Shown here one piece after another: positions 1-5,314 of a stretch of DNA of 5,603 nucleotides (position 1 is its first letter; each line of letters starts with the position of its first letter). Made by a program: the position numbers and the translations under genes. The DNA comes from Verrucomicrobiota bacterium. GTDB taxonomy: Bacteria > Verrucomicrobiota > Verrucomicrobiia > Limisphaerales > UBA9464. The stretch spans positions 1 to 5,603 of the forward strand of contig CANGMO010000189.1 of assembly GCA_947454295.1 (NCBI GenBank), written 5' to 3'. The notes under the pieces were generated by a model. It searched no databases, was not told where the DNA came from, and saw only the letters and a list, made by a program, of their open reading frames with translations.

Positions 1-94
1 GATTGGGTTCCTGAGATCGATGGAGCAGCAGCACCTCATCGGCTTCATTGAAGCCATAGATGAGCGTGGCGATTTTGTGAGGCAGCTCCGGCAC
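1..94 (-). CDS. NUDIX hydrolase-like protein, 5' part only (runs off left edge)
   Basis: Reading the minus strand from a GTG at 94-92 gives 31 open codons beginning (M)PELPHKIATLIYGFN and continuing DEVLLLHRSQEPN to the edge. This looks like the first beta strands of a NUDIX domain, in which a strand of the form KIATLIY is followed by an acidic turn and a VLLLxR strand, just before the usual GKW/GFWxxPGGK segment. The diagnostic NUDIX box (GX5EX7REUXEEXGU) would lie outside the window, so the assignment rests on the N-terminal pattern alone. NUDIX enzymes hydrolyse nucleoside diphosphates linked to another moiety; the substrate cannot be told here. No in-frame ATG or TTG is seen just upstream, and there is no clear Shine-Dalgarno sequence, so the GTG start is a best guess. 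The gene lies downstream of the rluE-like gene on the same strand, separated by about 107 bases of repeats. Confidence 0.6.
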   Translation of the reverse strand, partial: MPELPHKIATLIYGFNEADEVLLLHRSQEPN

Positions 95-123
95 CGGTTC
101 AGAGAAACGGAGGAGGGGGTGAA

Positions 124-158
124 GGCAAAAGGAAAAAGGGAACAGGCAAAAGGATCGT
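124..158. repeat. Degenerate 7-base tandem repeat, GGNAANA type
   Basis: Five consecutive heptamers from 124 can be read as GGCAAAA, GGAAAAA, GGGAACA, GGCAAAA and a diverged GGATCGT. The first four share G-G at positions 1-2, A-A at 4-5 and A at 7. The array lies in the gap between the rluE-like gene and the NUDIX-like gene and is unusually A-rich for this GC-rich window. No coding role is evident. Confidence 0.55.
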
Positions 159-170
159 TCGCCCCTGAGC

Positions 171-198
171 CATGGACCTTGGACCTTGGTTTTGGGAC
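171..198. repeat. Degenerate 7-base tandem repeat, CTTGGAC type
   Basis: Four heptamers in register: CATGGAC, CTTGGAC, CTTGGTT and TTGGGAC. They end just before the stop codon of the rluE-like gene, so on the transcript of that gene they are the first bases of the 3' region. The unit differs from the neighbouring GGNAANA array, but the 7-base period is the same. Confidence 0.5.
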
Positions 199-201
199 TC
201 C

Positions 202-810
202 CTATCCCAGAACTTGCCTTCGTTCGGTCGGGGTGAGTTCGCGCCAGGTTCCCGACGGGAGTTCGCCGAGGCTGAAGGTGCCGATGCGGACTCGGATGAG
301 ACGCAGGGTGGGATGGCCAATGGCCGCGGTCATGCGGCGGACCTGTCGGTTCTTGCCTTCGTGCAGTTCCAGTTCGACCCAGGCTTCAGGCACGTTTTTG
401 CGAAAGCGAATGGGGGGATCTCGGGGCGGCACCGTGGGCTGCGGATCCAGCAGAGTGACGCGACAGGCGCGGGTCTTGTAGTCCTGCAGGGCGACGCCGC
501 GAGCGAGTCGGGCGAGGGAGTCGGGCGTGGGAACACGTTCCACCTGCGCCCAGTAGGTGCGGGGGTGGCCGCGTTCTGGGTCGAGGAGCCGGTGGTTCAA
601 GCCGGGTTCATCGCTCAATAACAGCAGCCCCTCGGAGTCGGCGTCCAGGCGACCCAGCGCGTACACCCTCGGAGGAAACCCGAAGCCGGCGAGTGGCCGG
701 TTGGGCGAGCCGTCCGGAGTGAACTGGGAGAGCACCCCGTAGGGTTTGTTGAAGGCGATCAACACGGGCCGAATCTCGGCGGAGGTGGTTCCCAAAACGA
801 GTGGAAACAT
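202..810 (-). CDS. rluE: 23S rRNA pseudouridine synthase, RluE type (RsuA/RluB/E/F family)
   Basis: A 202-residue protein that isomerises a uridine in 23S rRNA to pseudouridine; E. coli RluE acts at U2457. The order of motifs fits the RsuA-like family: the NKPYGVLSQFT segment (about residues 21-31), the catalytic loop GRLDADSEGLLLLSDE (53-68) with the expected nucleophile Asp56, a YWAQVE strand (86-91), PPIRFRK (132-138), and the GKNRQVRRM motif (152-160) followed by HPTLRLIR. It lacks an N-terminal S4 RNA-binding domain, as RluE does, and its length is close to that of E. coli RluE. I chose the ATG at 810-808 because the conserved domain begins about 15 residues later. Longer in-frame starts exist (ATG at 867 and at 918) but would add Arg/Pro-rich sequence unlike the family and would run into the divergent HPr leader. 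No strong ribosome binding site supports any of the three. Transcribed divergently from the HPr gene. Confidence 0.9.
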   Translation of the reverse strand: MFPLVLGTTSAEIRPVLIAFNKPYGVLSQFTPDGSPNRPLAGFGFPPRVYALGRLDADSEGLLLLSDEPGLNHRLLDPERGHPRTYWAQVERVPTPDSLARLARGVALQDYKTRACRVTLLDPQPTVPPRDPPIRFRKNVPEAWVELELHEGKNRQVRRMTAAIGHPTLRLIRVRIGTFSLGELPSGTWRELTPTERRQVLG

Positions 811-893
811 GGGCGGCGCGGCGCGGGATCGCGGCGGGTTCCGGAATTCCCGTTGGCATCCCGGCATCTTTCCCGCCACTATTGCCAGCGGAA

Positions 894-1196
894 GTGAGCG
901 CCTCCCCCCCAGCCCCATCCGGATCCGCCCTGTTCAGTCGCGACGTGGTCGTGCTGAACAAGCAGGGAATCCACGCCCGCCCGTCGTCCCAGTTCGTCAA
1001 ACTGGCCGGGCGGTTTGCCTGCGAGGTGCTGGTGGAAAAGGACGGCGAACAGATCAACGGCAAGAGCATCATGGGCCTCCTCATGCTGGCCGCTGGTCCG
1101 GGCAGCCAGCTGAAGATCATCTGCAGTGGCGAGGGCGCCGAAAAGGCGCTTGAGGAACTGGTCGCGCTGGTTCAAGCCAAGTTCGGCGAGGAGTGA
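894..1196 (+). CDS. HPr family phosphocarrier protein
   Basis: A small phosphocarrier of the HPr family. In the sugar phosphotransferase system HPr takes phosphate from enzyme I on a histidine and passes it on; in many bacteria that lack full transporters it is purely regulatory. The active-site motif GIHARPSSQF is present (His27 with this start), as is KSIMGLLMLAAGPG with a serine 31 residues further on (Ser58). That is exactly the His15-Ser46 spacing of B. subtilis HPr, so control by an HPr kinase/phosphorylase is plausible. The domain runs to the C-terminal FGEE, as expected. The start is uncertain. The frame is open back to a GTG at 801, preceded by a GGAGGT at 781-786 with a long 14-base spacing. 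The residues coded before about 930 look non-coding (Ala/Pro-rich), and family alignment puts the first residue near 930-945, where only CTG or GTG occurs. GTG 894 is a compromise. No enzyme I or other PTS gene is visible nearby. Confidence 0.85.
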   Translation: MSASPPAPSGSALFSRDVVVLNKQGIHARPSSQFVKLAGRFACEVLVEKDGEQINGKSIMGLLMLAAGPGSQLKIICSGEGAEKALEELVALVQAKFGEE

Positions 1197-1203
1197 GATT
1201 CTC

Positions 1204-1252
1204 AGATCGCAGCTCGGAGATCGAAGTTCGCAGATGGGAGATGGGAGATGGG
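1204..1252. repeat. Seven-unit 7-base tandem repeat, AGNTSGN type
   Basis: Seven heptamers in perfect register begin 8 bases after the HPr stop codon. Examples are AGATCGC, AGCTCGG, AGTTCGC and a final run of three identical AGATGGG units. All seven share A1, G2, T4 and G6, with C or G at position 5. The array fills the first part of the 137-base gap before gatC. A second array of the same family follows gatA. Confidence 0.75.
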
Positions 1253-1323
1253 AGTGGATCCCGCTGCGGCGGTTCGGCCGATGATTGAGCGCTGGATTGA
1301 CGGTCCATTTCCGGATTCACTTT

Positions 1324-1328
1324 GGGAG
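1324..1328 (+). promoter_or_regulatory. Ribosome binding site that fixes the gatC start
   Basis: GGGAG lies 5 bases before the ATG at 1334. It supports that ATG over the in-frame TTG at 1322, which would add only four residues and overlap this site. Confidence 0.6.
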
Positions 1329-1333
1329 CACGC

Positions 1334-1615
1334 ATGTCTGACTTCAACATCCACTACGTCGCCAAGCTGGCGCGGATTGAACTGTCCCCCGCCGAGGAGG
1401 AGAAGCTGGGTACCCAGCTGGGCAATATCCTTGGGTACATCGCGAAGTTGAAGGAGGTCGACGTGACCGGTGTGGAGGCGACGGCGCACGCGTTTCCGCT
1501 GGTGAACGTGACCCGGCCCGACGTGGCGGGTGAGCCGCTGCCGCACGAGGCGGCGCTGTCGAATGCGCCCTCCCGATCCGGCGGCCTGTTCGTGGTGCCG
1601 AAGATCGTCGAGTAA
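1334..1615 (+). CDS. gatC: Asp-tRNA(Asn)/Glu-tRNA(Gln) amidotransferase subunit GatC
   Basis: A 93-residue GatC, the small subunit that wraps around the GatA-GatB interface and stabilises the GatCAB complex. GatCAB converts misacylated Glu-tRNA(Gln) and/or Asp-tRNA(Asn) to Gln-tRNA or Asn-tRNA in the cytoplasm. Visible features are the N-terminal helix pattern HYVAKLARIELSPAEEEKL (about residues 6-24), the ILGYIAKLKEVD helix (32-43), the linker VNVTRPD (57-63) and the closing GGLFVVPKIVE, all characteristic of the family. The length is typical. The ATG at 1334 has a good ribosome binding site. gatA follows after 39 bases on the same strand, so the two are probably co-transcribed. No convincing promoter was found in the gap before it, so read-through from HPr is possible. 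Confidence 0.95.
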   Translation: MSDFNIHYVAKLARIELSPAEEEKLGTQLGNILGYIAKLKEVDVTGVEATAHAFPLVNVTRPDVAGEPLPHEAALSNAPSRSGGLFVVPKIVE

Positions 1616-1654
1616 TCGAGCCCGTCCGCGTACGCCGCCCCTTTTCCTCCCCCA

Positions 1655-3157
1655 ATGTCCCAGCTTCATCGTCTCACCCTTGCGGAACTCACCGGCCGTC
1701 TCGGCCGTCGCGAGTGCTCCGCCGTCGAGGCCCTTCAGGCGAGCCTCGATCAGATCACGCGCGTCGACGGGGACGTGCGCGCCTTCATGAGTTTCGACGC
1801 CGCGGACGCACGCGCGCAGGCGGAGGCCGCCGACCGCGATCTGGCCGCCGGCGTGACCCACGCCGCCAAACCGCTGCTTGGCGTGCCGGTAGCCCTCAAG
1901 GATGTGCTGTCGCATCGTGGACAGCCGCTGAACTGCTCCTCGAAGATTCTCGGCAGCTACCGGGCGCCCTATGACGCCACGGTGGTGGAGCGACTGAAGG
2001 CAGCCGGCGCGGTGGTGTTTGGCCGGTTGAACATGGATGAGTTCGCCATGGGCAGCTCGACCGAGACGTCCGCGTTCCAGCGCACGCTGAATCCCTGGGA
2101 CCTGACCCGCATTCCCGGCGGCAGTTCCGGCGGCTGCGCGGCGAGTGTGGCATCGGGCATGGTGCCGGTGAGCATCGGCTCGGATACTGGCGGCTCGATC
2201 CGTCAGCCGGCCGCGCTGTGTGGCGTGGTGGGCGTAAAGCCAACCTACGGACGCGTCTCCCGCTACGGCCTCACCGCCTTTGCCAGTTCGCTTGACCAGA
2301 TTGGTCCCTTTGCACGCACGGTGCGTGATGCGGCGCTCGTCACGGGCGTGGTGTCCGGCTACGACCGGCGTGATTCCACCAGCATCCCGCAACCGGTTCC
2401 GGATTACTTGGCGGCTCTCGAAACTGCGTCCGCGGGGTCGCGTCCGCTGGCGGGCATCCGGCTCGGCCTGGCGAAGGAGTACATGATTGGCGGTCTCGAT
2501 CCCGAAGTGGATGCCGCGATGAAGGCCTCCGTCGCGCGCTTTGTGGAACTCGGTGCCGAAGTGGTGGAGGTCTCGCTGCCGCACAGCGACTATGCTGCGG
2601 CGACCTATTACATCATCGCACCCGCCGAAGCCTCCGCCAATTTGGCGCGCTTCGATGGCGTTCGCTATGGCGCGCGCGTCGAGGGCAAGGATCCGGCCGA
2701 GATGAATTCCCGGACGCGAGGGGCGGGCTTTGGCGCCGAGGTGAAGCGCCGGATCATCCTGGGCACCTACGTTCTCAGCTCCGGGTACTACGACGCCTAT
2801 TATCTCCGCGCCCAGAAGGTGCGCACGCTGATCCGCCGCGACTTCCTGCAGGCCTTTGAGACGGTGGACGCGATCCTCACCCCGACCACGCCCTCGGCCG
2901 CGTTCCGCGTGGGCGAGAAGAGCGACGATCCGCTCCAGATGTACCTCAGCGACATCTTCACGATCTCCTGCAATCTGGCCGGCATTTGCGGCATCAGCGT
3001 GCCGTGTGGATTCACCGCCCCGAAGCCCGGGGTGCCGCGGCTGCCGCTGGGACTCCAGCTTTTGGGAAAGCCGTTTGGCGAGGAGACGATGTTCCGCATC
3101 GCCCACGCCTACGAACAGTCAACGCCCTGGCATCGCGAGCTGTCGCCGCTGAGCTGA
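1655..3157 (+). CDS. gatA: Asp-tRNA(Asn)/Glu-tRNA(Gln) amidotransferase subunit GatA
   Basis: A 500-residue glutaminase subunit of GatCAB, of the amidase signature family. It releases ammonia from glutamine, which is channelled to GatB for transamidation of the misacylated tRNA. The Ser-cisSer-Lys triad is intact: Lys82 in VALKDV, Ser157 in PGGSSGG and Ser181 in DTGGSIRQPAALCG, matching the published S. aureus triad (Lys79, Ser154, Ser178) with a constant offset of three. GatA-type segments follow: VKPTYGRVSRYGL (about 194-206), the EASANLARFDGVRYG region, the SSGYYDAYYLRAQKVR helix, GICGISVPCGF, and a C-terminal LQLLGKPFGEETMFRIA. The length is slightly above the usual 485-490. The ATG at 1655 is preceded by a polypyrimidine stretch and not by a Shine-Dalgarno sequence. 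gatB does not follow; it must be elsewhere in the genome. Confidence 0.97.
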   Translation: MSQLHRLTLAELTGRLGRRECSAVEALQASLDQITRVDGDVRAFMSFDAADARAQAEAADRDLAAGVTHAAKPLLGVPVALKDVLSHRGQPLNCSSKILGSYRAPYDATVVERLKAAGAVVFGRLNMDEFAMGSSTETSAFQRTLNPWDLTRIPGGSSGGCAASVASGMVPVSIGSDTGGSIRQPAALCGVVGVKPTYGRVSRYGLTAFASSLDQIGPFARTVRDAALVTGVVSGYDRRDSTSIPQPVPDYLAALETASAGSRPLAGIRLGLAKEYMIGGLDPEVDAAMKASVARFVELGAEVVEVSLPHSDYAAATYYIIAPAEASANLARFDGVRYGARVEGKDPAEMNSRTRGAGFGAEVKRRIILGTYVLSSGYYDAYYLRAQKVRTLIRRDFLQAFETVDAILTPTTPSAAFRVGEKSDDPLQMYLSDIFTISCNLAGICGISVPCGFTAPKPGVPRLPLGLQLLGKPFGEETMFRIAHAYEQSTPWHRELSPLS

Positions 3158-3164
3158 TGAACGC

Positions 3165-3199
3165 GGATCGAAGATGGGAGATCGGAGATGGGAGTTGGG
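3165..3199. repeat. Five-unit 7-base tandem repeat, same family as 1204-1252
   Basis: Five heptamers in register starting 8 bases after the gatA stop codon: GGATCGA, then AGATGGG, AGATCGG, AGATGGG and AGTTGGG. All fit RGNTSGN, the pattern of the array that follows the HPr gene, with the same orientation relative to the upstream gene. Confidence 0.75.
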
Positions 3200-3220
3200 A
3201 TCAGCGGGACTCACTCCATG

Positions 3221-3252
3221 GTTTCGCTGTTTGGCTGTCTGGCCGGTTGGGC
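3221..3252. repeat. Loose 8-base tandem repeat, GTTTGGCT type
   Basis: Four octamers in register: GTTTCGCT, GTTTGGCT, GTCTGGCC and GGTTGGGC. Neighbouring units match at 7, 6 and 5 of 8 positions, so the last unit is weak and the array could partly be chance. Confidence 0.4.
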
Positions 3253-3268
3253 GGGGGACTTCCCCTCG

Positions 3269-3368
3269 GGTGACGGCGGCGCTGAGGTTGGTCGTCTTGT
3301 AGATAGGAGAGAGCCGCAGCCCTCCCCCACCCCATGAAGGGGGGCGGCGTTTCGGCGCCGCCGTGACC
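3269..3368. repeat. Nested GC-rich inverted repeat (about 100 bases)
   Basis: Bases 3273-3285 can pair with 3352-3364 over 13 positions with a single G-U pair. After one mismatch, 3269-3271 also pair with 3366-3368. Inside lies a second stem, 3313-3317 with 3344-3348, continuing through a bulge into 3324-3328 with 3339-3343. The arm GGCGGCG occurs twice (3275-3281 and 3343-3349), and both copies can pair with CGCCGCC at 3356-3362; the second makes a local 7-base-pair hairpin with a TTTCGG loop. No U-run follows, so it is not a textbook intrinsic terminator, although it could end or protect the gatA transcript. It could also be a dispersed palindromic repeat. Confidence 0.5.
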
Positions 3369-3376
3369 GACATCTC

Positions 3377-3408
3377 CTTCAACCCTTCAGCGTTTCAACC
3401 CTTCAACG
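3377..3408. repeat. Four-unit 8-base tandem repeat, YTTCARCS type
   Basis: Four octamers in perfect register: CTTCAACC, CTTCAGCG, TTTCAACC and CTTCAACG. T2, T3, C4, A5 and C7 are invariant. The array sits directly after the GC-rich fold-back and before the candidate promoter of the permease gene. Confidence 0.7.
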
Positions 3409-3423
3409 GCCGCCTTCCGCTCG

Positions 3424-3458
3424 TTGACACCAATTGGATCTCGCGATTGCACAATTGC
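3424..3458 (+). promoter_or_regulatory. Candidate promoter/operator upstream of the permease gene
   Basis: A perfect sigma-70 type -35 hexamer, TTGACA, is at 3424-3429. A matching -10 box is poor: 17 bases downstream is TTGCAC, and the better CACAAT needs a 20-base spacer. Two CAATTG hexamers (3431-3436 and 3452-3457) sit exactly 21 bases apart, about two helical turns. The second lies in an imperfect palindrome, GCGATTG-CA-CAATTGC (3443-3458). This fits a regulated promoter, but short matches of this kind can arise by chance. Confidence 0.3.
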
Positions 3459-3483
3459 CCCGGCGGGCCGATGTTGATTCCAC

Positions 3484-5241
3484 ATGGAAGGCGGCGCAGC
3501 GCTGAGGCTGATCATCCGGGTGAACGCACTCGGGGCGTGGCGGCGTTGGGTGGCGCTGAAGGAGCAGTCGTGGATGCTCCTGGGCCTCGTGCTGCTCTTC
3601 CTCTCCGGATACGTTCTGCTGGCGTTTTCCATGTTCCAGTTCGGACTTCGCTTCCTGCAGCGATTCCCGGGACTGGGCGGCCTGCTGGTGGAGCGTCTGT
3701 TGTTTCTCCTGTTCGCCTTCCTGTTTGGCCTGCTCCTGCTCTCCAACCTGGTCATCAGCTACACCAACCTGTTCCGGAACCGTGAGACCAGTTTCCTGCT
3801 CACCGCGCCGGTGCCTTCGGGAACCGTGTTCCAGTGGAAGCTCATTGAATCCACGCTGCTCGCCTCCTGGGCCTTCCTATTCCTGATCGCCCCGCTGCTG
3901 GCGGCGTATGGGCTGGTGAACGGCGTGGCATGGCATTTCTACCCCGCGGTGGTGGTGCTGGTGGCGCTGTTCATCGTGCTGCCCGGCGCGGCGGGGGCGT
4001 CGCTCGCCATTCTGTTGGCACGGCATCTGGACCGGAAGGCGTTCCAGGTGATTTTGGTGTCGGCATTGCTGGTGGGGCTCGGGGTGCTGCTGTTTCAGCT
4101 GCGCCCGGAGAAGGTGACGGACGAGGAACTGGAGACTCGGGTGCTGGCGGTGATTGATCGGCTGCTGGATCGCACGCGGTTCTCCCAGTTTCCCTTTCTT
4201 CCCAGCTACTGGCTGAGTTCGAGCGTGCAGTCCTGGGCGGAGGGGGCGTTTCGCGCGGCGGGATTCTTTGTCCTGGTGCTGTTGAGCAACGCGCTCTTCT
4301 TCGGCTTCGTAGTCGCCACGCGATTGGGGAAGGCGTTCTACGAGGCGTCGAGTGAGGTGCAGAGTCGCGGCAGCCTGTGGATTCGCTGGCGCTGGTTTCA
4401 ACGCCTGCAGGAGCGGCGACGGGAGCGACGCGAGGCATTGCCGGACTTCCGATTCCGATCACAGGGGCTGCTCGATGCACTGCTGGCGGTGGGCGGCTGG
4501 ATTCCCTCCGACGTGCGGGCGCTGGTGGCGAAGGATCTTCGGGTCTTCTGGCGCGACACCACCCAGTGGGGGCAGACGCTGATGCTCTTCGGCCTGCTCG
4601 CCGTGTACGTGGTGAACATCCGGCATTTCACCCGGCAGCTGGACTCGCCGTTCTGGCTCGCGGTAGTCGGGTATTTGAACCTCGGTGCCTGCGCTCTGAA
4701 TCTCGCCACGCTGACCACGCGGTTTGTGTTCCCGCAGTTCTCACTGGAGGGCCGACGGGTCTGGGTGGTGGGGCTGGCGCCGCTGGGATTGGTGCGGGTG
4801 GTGTGGTTGAAGTTCTGGTGCGCGACCCTCGGGACGCTGGTCGTGACGGCGGGGCTCACGCTGGTGTCCTGCGGCATGCTCCAGCTTGGCGCGGCCCGCA
4901 CGGTGTTCTTCTGTGGAGCGATCACGGTGATGACCCTCGTCTTGAACAGCCTGGCGGTGGGACTGGGCGCCCTCTATCCGGATTTCAAGGAGACGAATCC
5001 GAGCAAGATCGTCAGCGGGTTTGGCGGCACGCTGTGCCTGGTGATCAGCTTTGCCTACATCGCCGGCTCGGTGGGCATCCTCGCCGTGGGCACGCCTTGG
5101 GGATGGGGAACGTCGGGCGTGGATGAATTTGATCCGGGCCGCGCCGTGTTTGTCTGGACCCTGTTCCTGCTGATCAGCGTGCTGGCCGGCTGGATTCCGC
5201 TGCGGCTGGGGTTGCGGCGGGTGGAGTCGGTGCAGCTCTAA
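3484..5241 (+). CDS. Putative ABC-2 type exporter permease, two-halved membrane protein
   Basis: A 585-residue inner-membrane protein with roughly twelve hydrophobic segments, near residues 31-51, 72-94, 123-143, 152-177, 188-206, 258-279, 363-379, 391-412, 437-465, 474-497, 514-537 and 554-576. A basic cytoplasmic stretch (about 297-325, with RRRERR) separates two halves. Each half has a polar-to-membrane motif seen in ABC-2 type permeases: RNRETSFLLTAPVPSG ending in WKLIES (98-123), and FSLEGRRVWVVGLAPLG ending in WLKFW (419-445). Other family-like segments are ALVAKDLRVFWRDTTQW (346-362) and ALYPDFKETNPSKIVSGFGG (496-515). No Walker motifs are present, so an ATPase would have to come from another gene, and none is adjacent. 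The substrate is unknown. The ATG at 3484 has no clear ribosome binding site; a GTG at 3520 is an alternative. The family is inferred from these motifs and the topology. Confidence 0.75.
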   Translation: MEGGAALRLIIRVNALGAWRRWVALKEQSWMLLGLVLLFLSGYVLLAFSMFQFGLRFLQRFPGLGGLLVERLLFLLFAFLFGLLLLSNLVISYTNLFRNRETSFLLTAPVPSGTVFQWKLIESTLLASWAFLFLIAPLLAAYGLVNGVAWHFYPAVVVLVALFIVLPGAAGASLAILLARHLDRKAFQVILVSALLVGLGVLLFQLRPEKVTDEELETRVLAVIDRLLDRTRFSQFPFLPSYWLSSSVQSWAEGAFRAAGFFVLVLLSNALFFGFVVATRLGKAFYEASSEVQSRGSLWIRWRWFQRLQERRRERREALPDFRFRSQGLLDALLAVGGWIPSDVRALVAKDLRVFWRDTTQWGQTLMLFGLLAVYVVNIRHFTRQLDSPFWLAVVGYLNLGACALNLATLTTRFVFPQFSLEGRRVWVVGLAPLGLVRVVWLKFWCATLGTLVVTAGLTLVSCGMLQLGAARTVFFCGAITVMTLVLNSLAVGLGALYPDFKETNPSKIVSGFGGTLCLVISFAYIAGSVGILAVGTPWGWGTSGVDEFDPGRAVFVWTLFLLISVLAGWIPLRLGLRRVESVQL

Positions 5242-5255
5242 CCGCGTCCGGGGTT

Positions 5256-5275
5256 GGGAAATCCGTTCCCTTCTC
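5256..5275 (+). terminator. Weak terminator-like hairpin after the permease gene
   Basis: GGGAA (5256-5260) can pair with TTCCC (5266-5270) across a five-base loop, followed by TTCTC. The stem is only 5 base pairs and the downstream tract is short, so this is a weak candidate. It lies 14 bases after the stop codon, in the 73-base gap before the next gene. Confidence 0.2.
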
Positions 5276-5314
5276 GCGACTGGTCAGAAAGCCGTCCCCG
5301 GGCTTCAATGCGCC

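Larger units (their letters stand above)
3158..3483. other. 326-base non-coding gap between gatA and the permease gene
   Basis: No credible gene is seen here on either strand; the short frames crossing it lack family resemblance and overlap repeats. In order it holds a 7-base repeat array (3165-3199), a looser 8-base repeat (3221-3252), a GC-rich nested fold-back (3269-3368), a second 8-base repeat (3377-3408), and a promoter-like stretch with two CAATTG boxes (3424-3458). Each is listed separately. Confidence 0.7.

Noticed and set aside
20..621. Two plus-strand open frames (20-481 and 172-621) opposite the NUDIX-like and rluE-like genes.
   Set aside because: They are antisense to a clear pseudouridine synthase and to repeats, their composition is Arg/Gly/Ser-rich, and they show no domain pattern.
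608..1175. Minus-strand frames (608-1120 and 879-1175) opposite the HPr gene.
   Set aside because: The HPr active-site and serine motifs on the plus strand are decisive, and these minus frames show no recognisable protein features.
1202..3106. A 634-codon open frame on the minus strand opposite gatC and gatA.
   Set aside because: Its product is rich in Arg, His and Gly with no family resemblance, and it mirrors well-supported gatC/gatA coding. Long antisense frames are common in GC-rich genes with biased third positions. Its C-terminal end is a translation of the heptamer repeat.
3343..3362. A strong GC hairpin considered as an intrinsic terminator of gatA.
   Set aside because: No run of T follows the stem, and it lies about 190 bases after the stop codon. 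It is kept only as part of the nested inverted repeat.
1204..3408. The short repeats considered as a CRISPR array.
   Set aside because: Units are 7-8 bases, directly adjacent and degenerate, with no spacers of uniform length and no cas genes.
3363..3785. A 140-codon plus-strand frame starting in the gap and overlapping the permease start.
   Set aside because: Its start lies in the fold-back and 8-base repeat, and most of it is an out-of-frame reading of the permease gene with Arg/Pro/Ala-rich composition.
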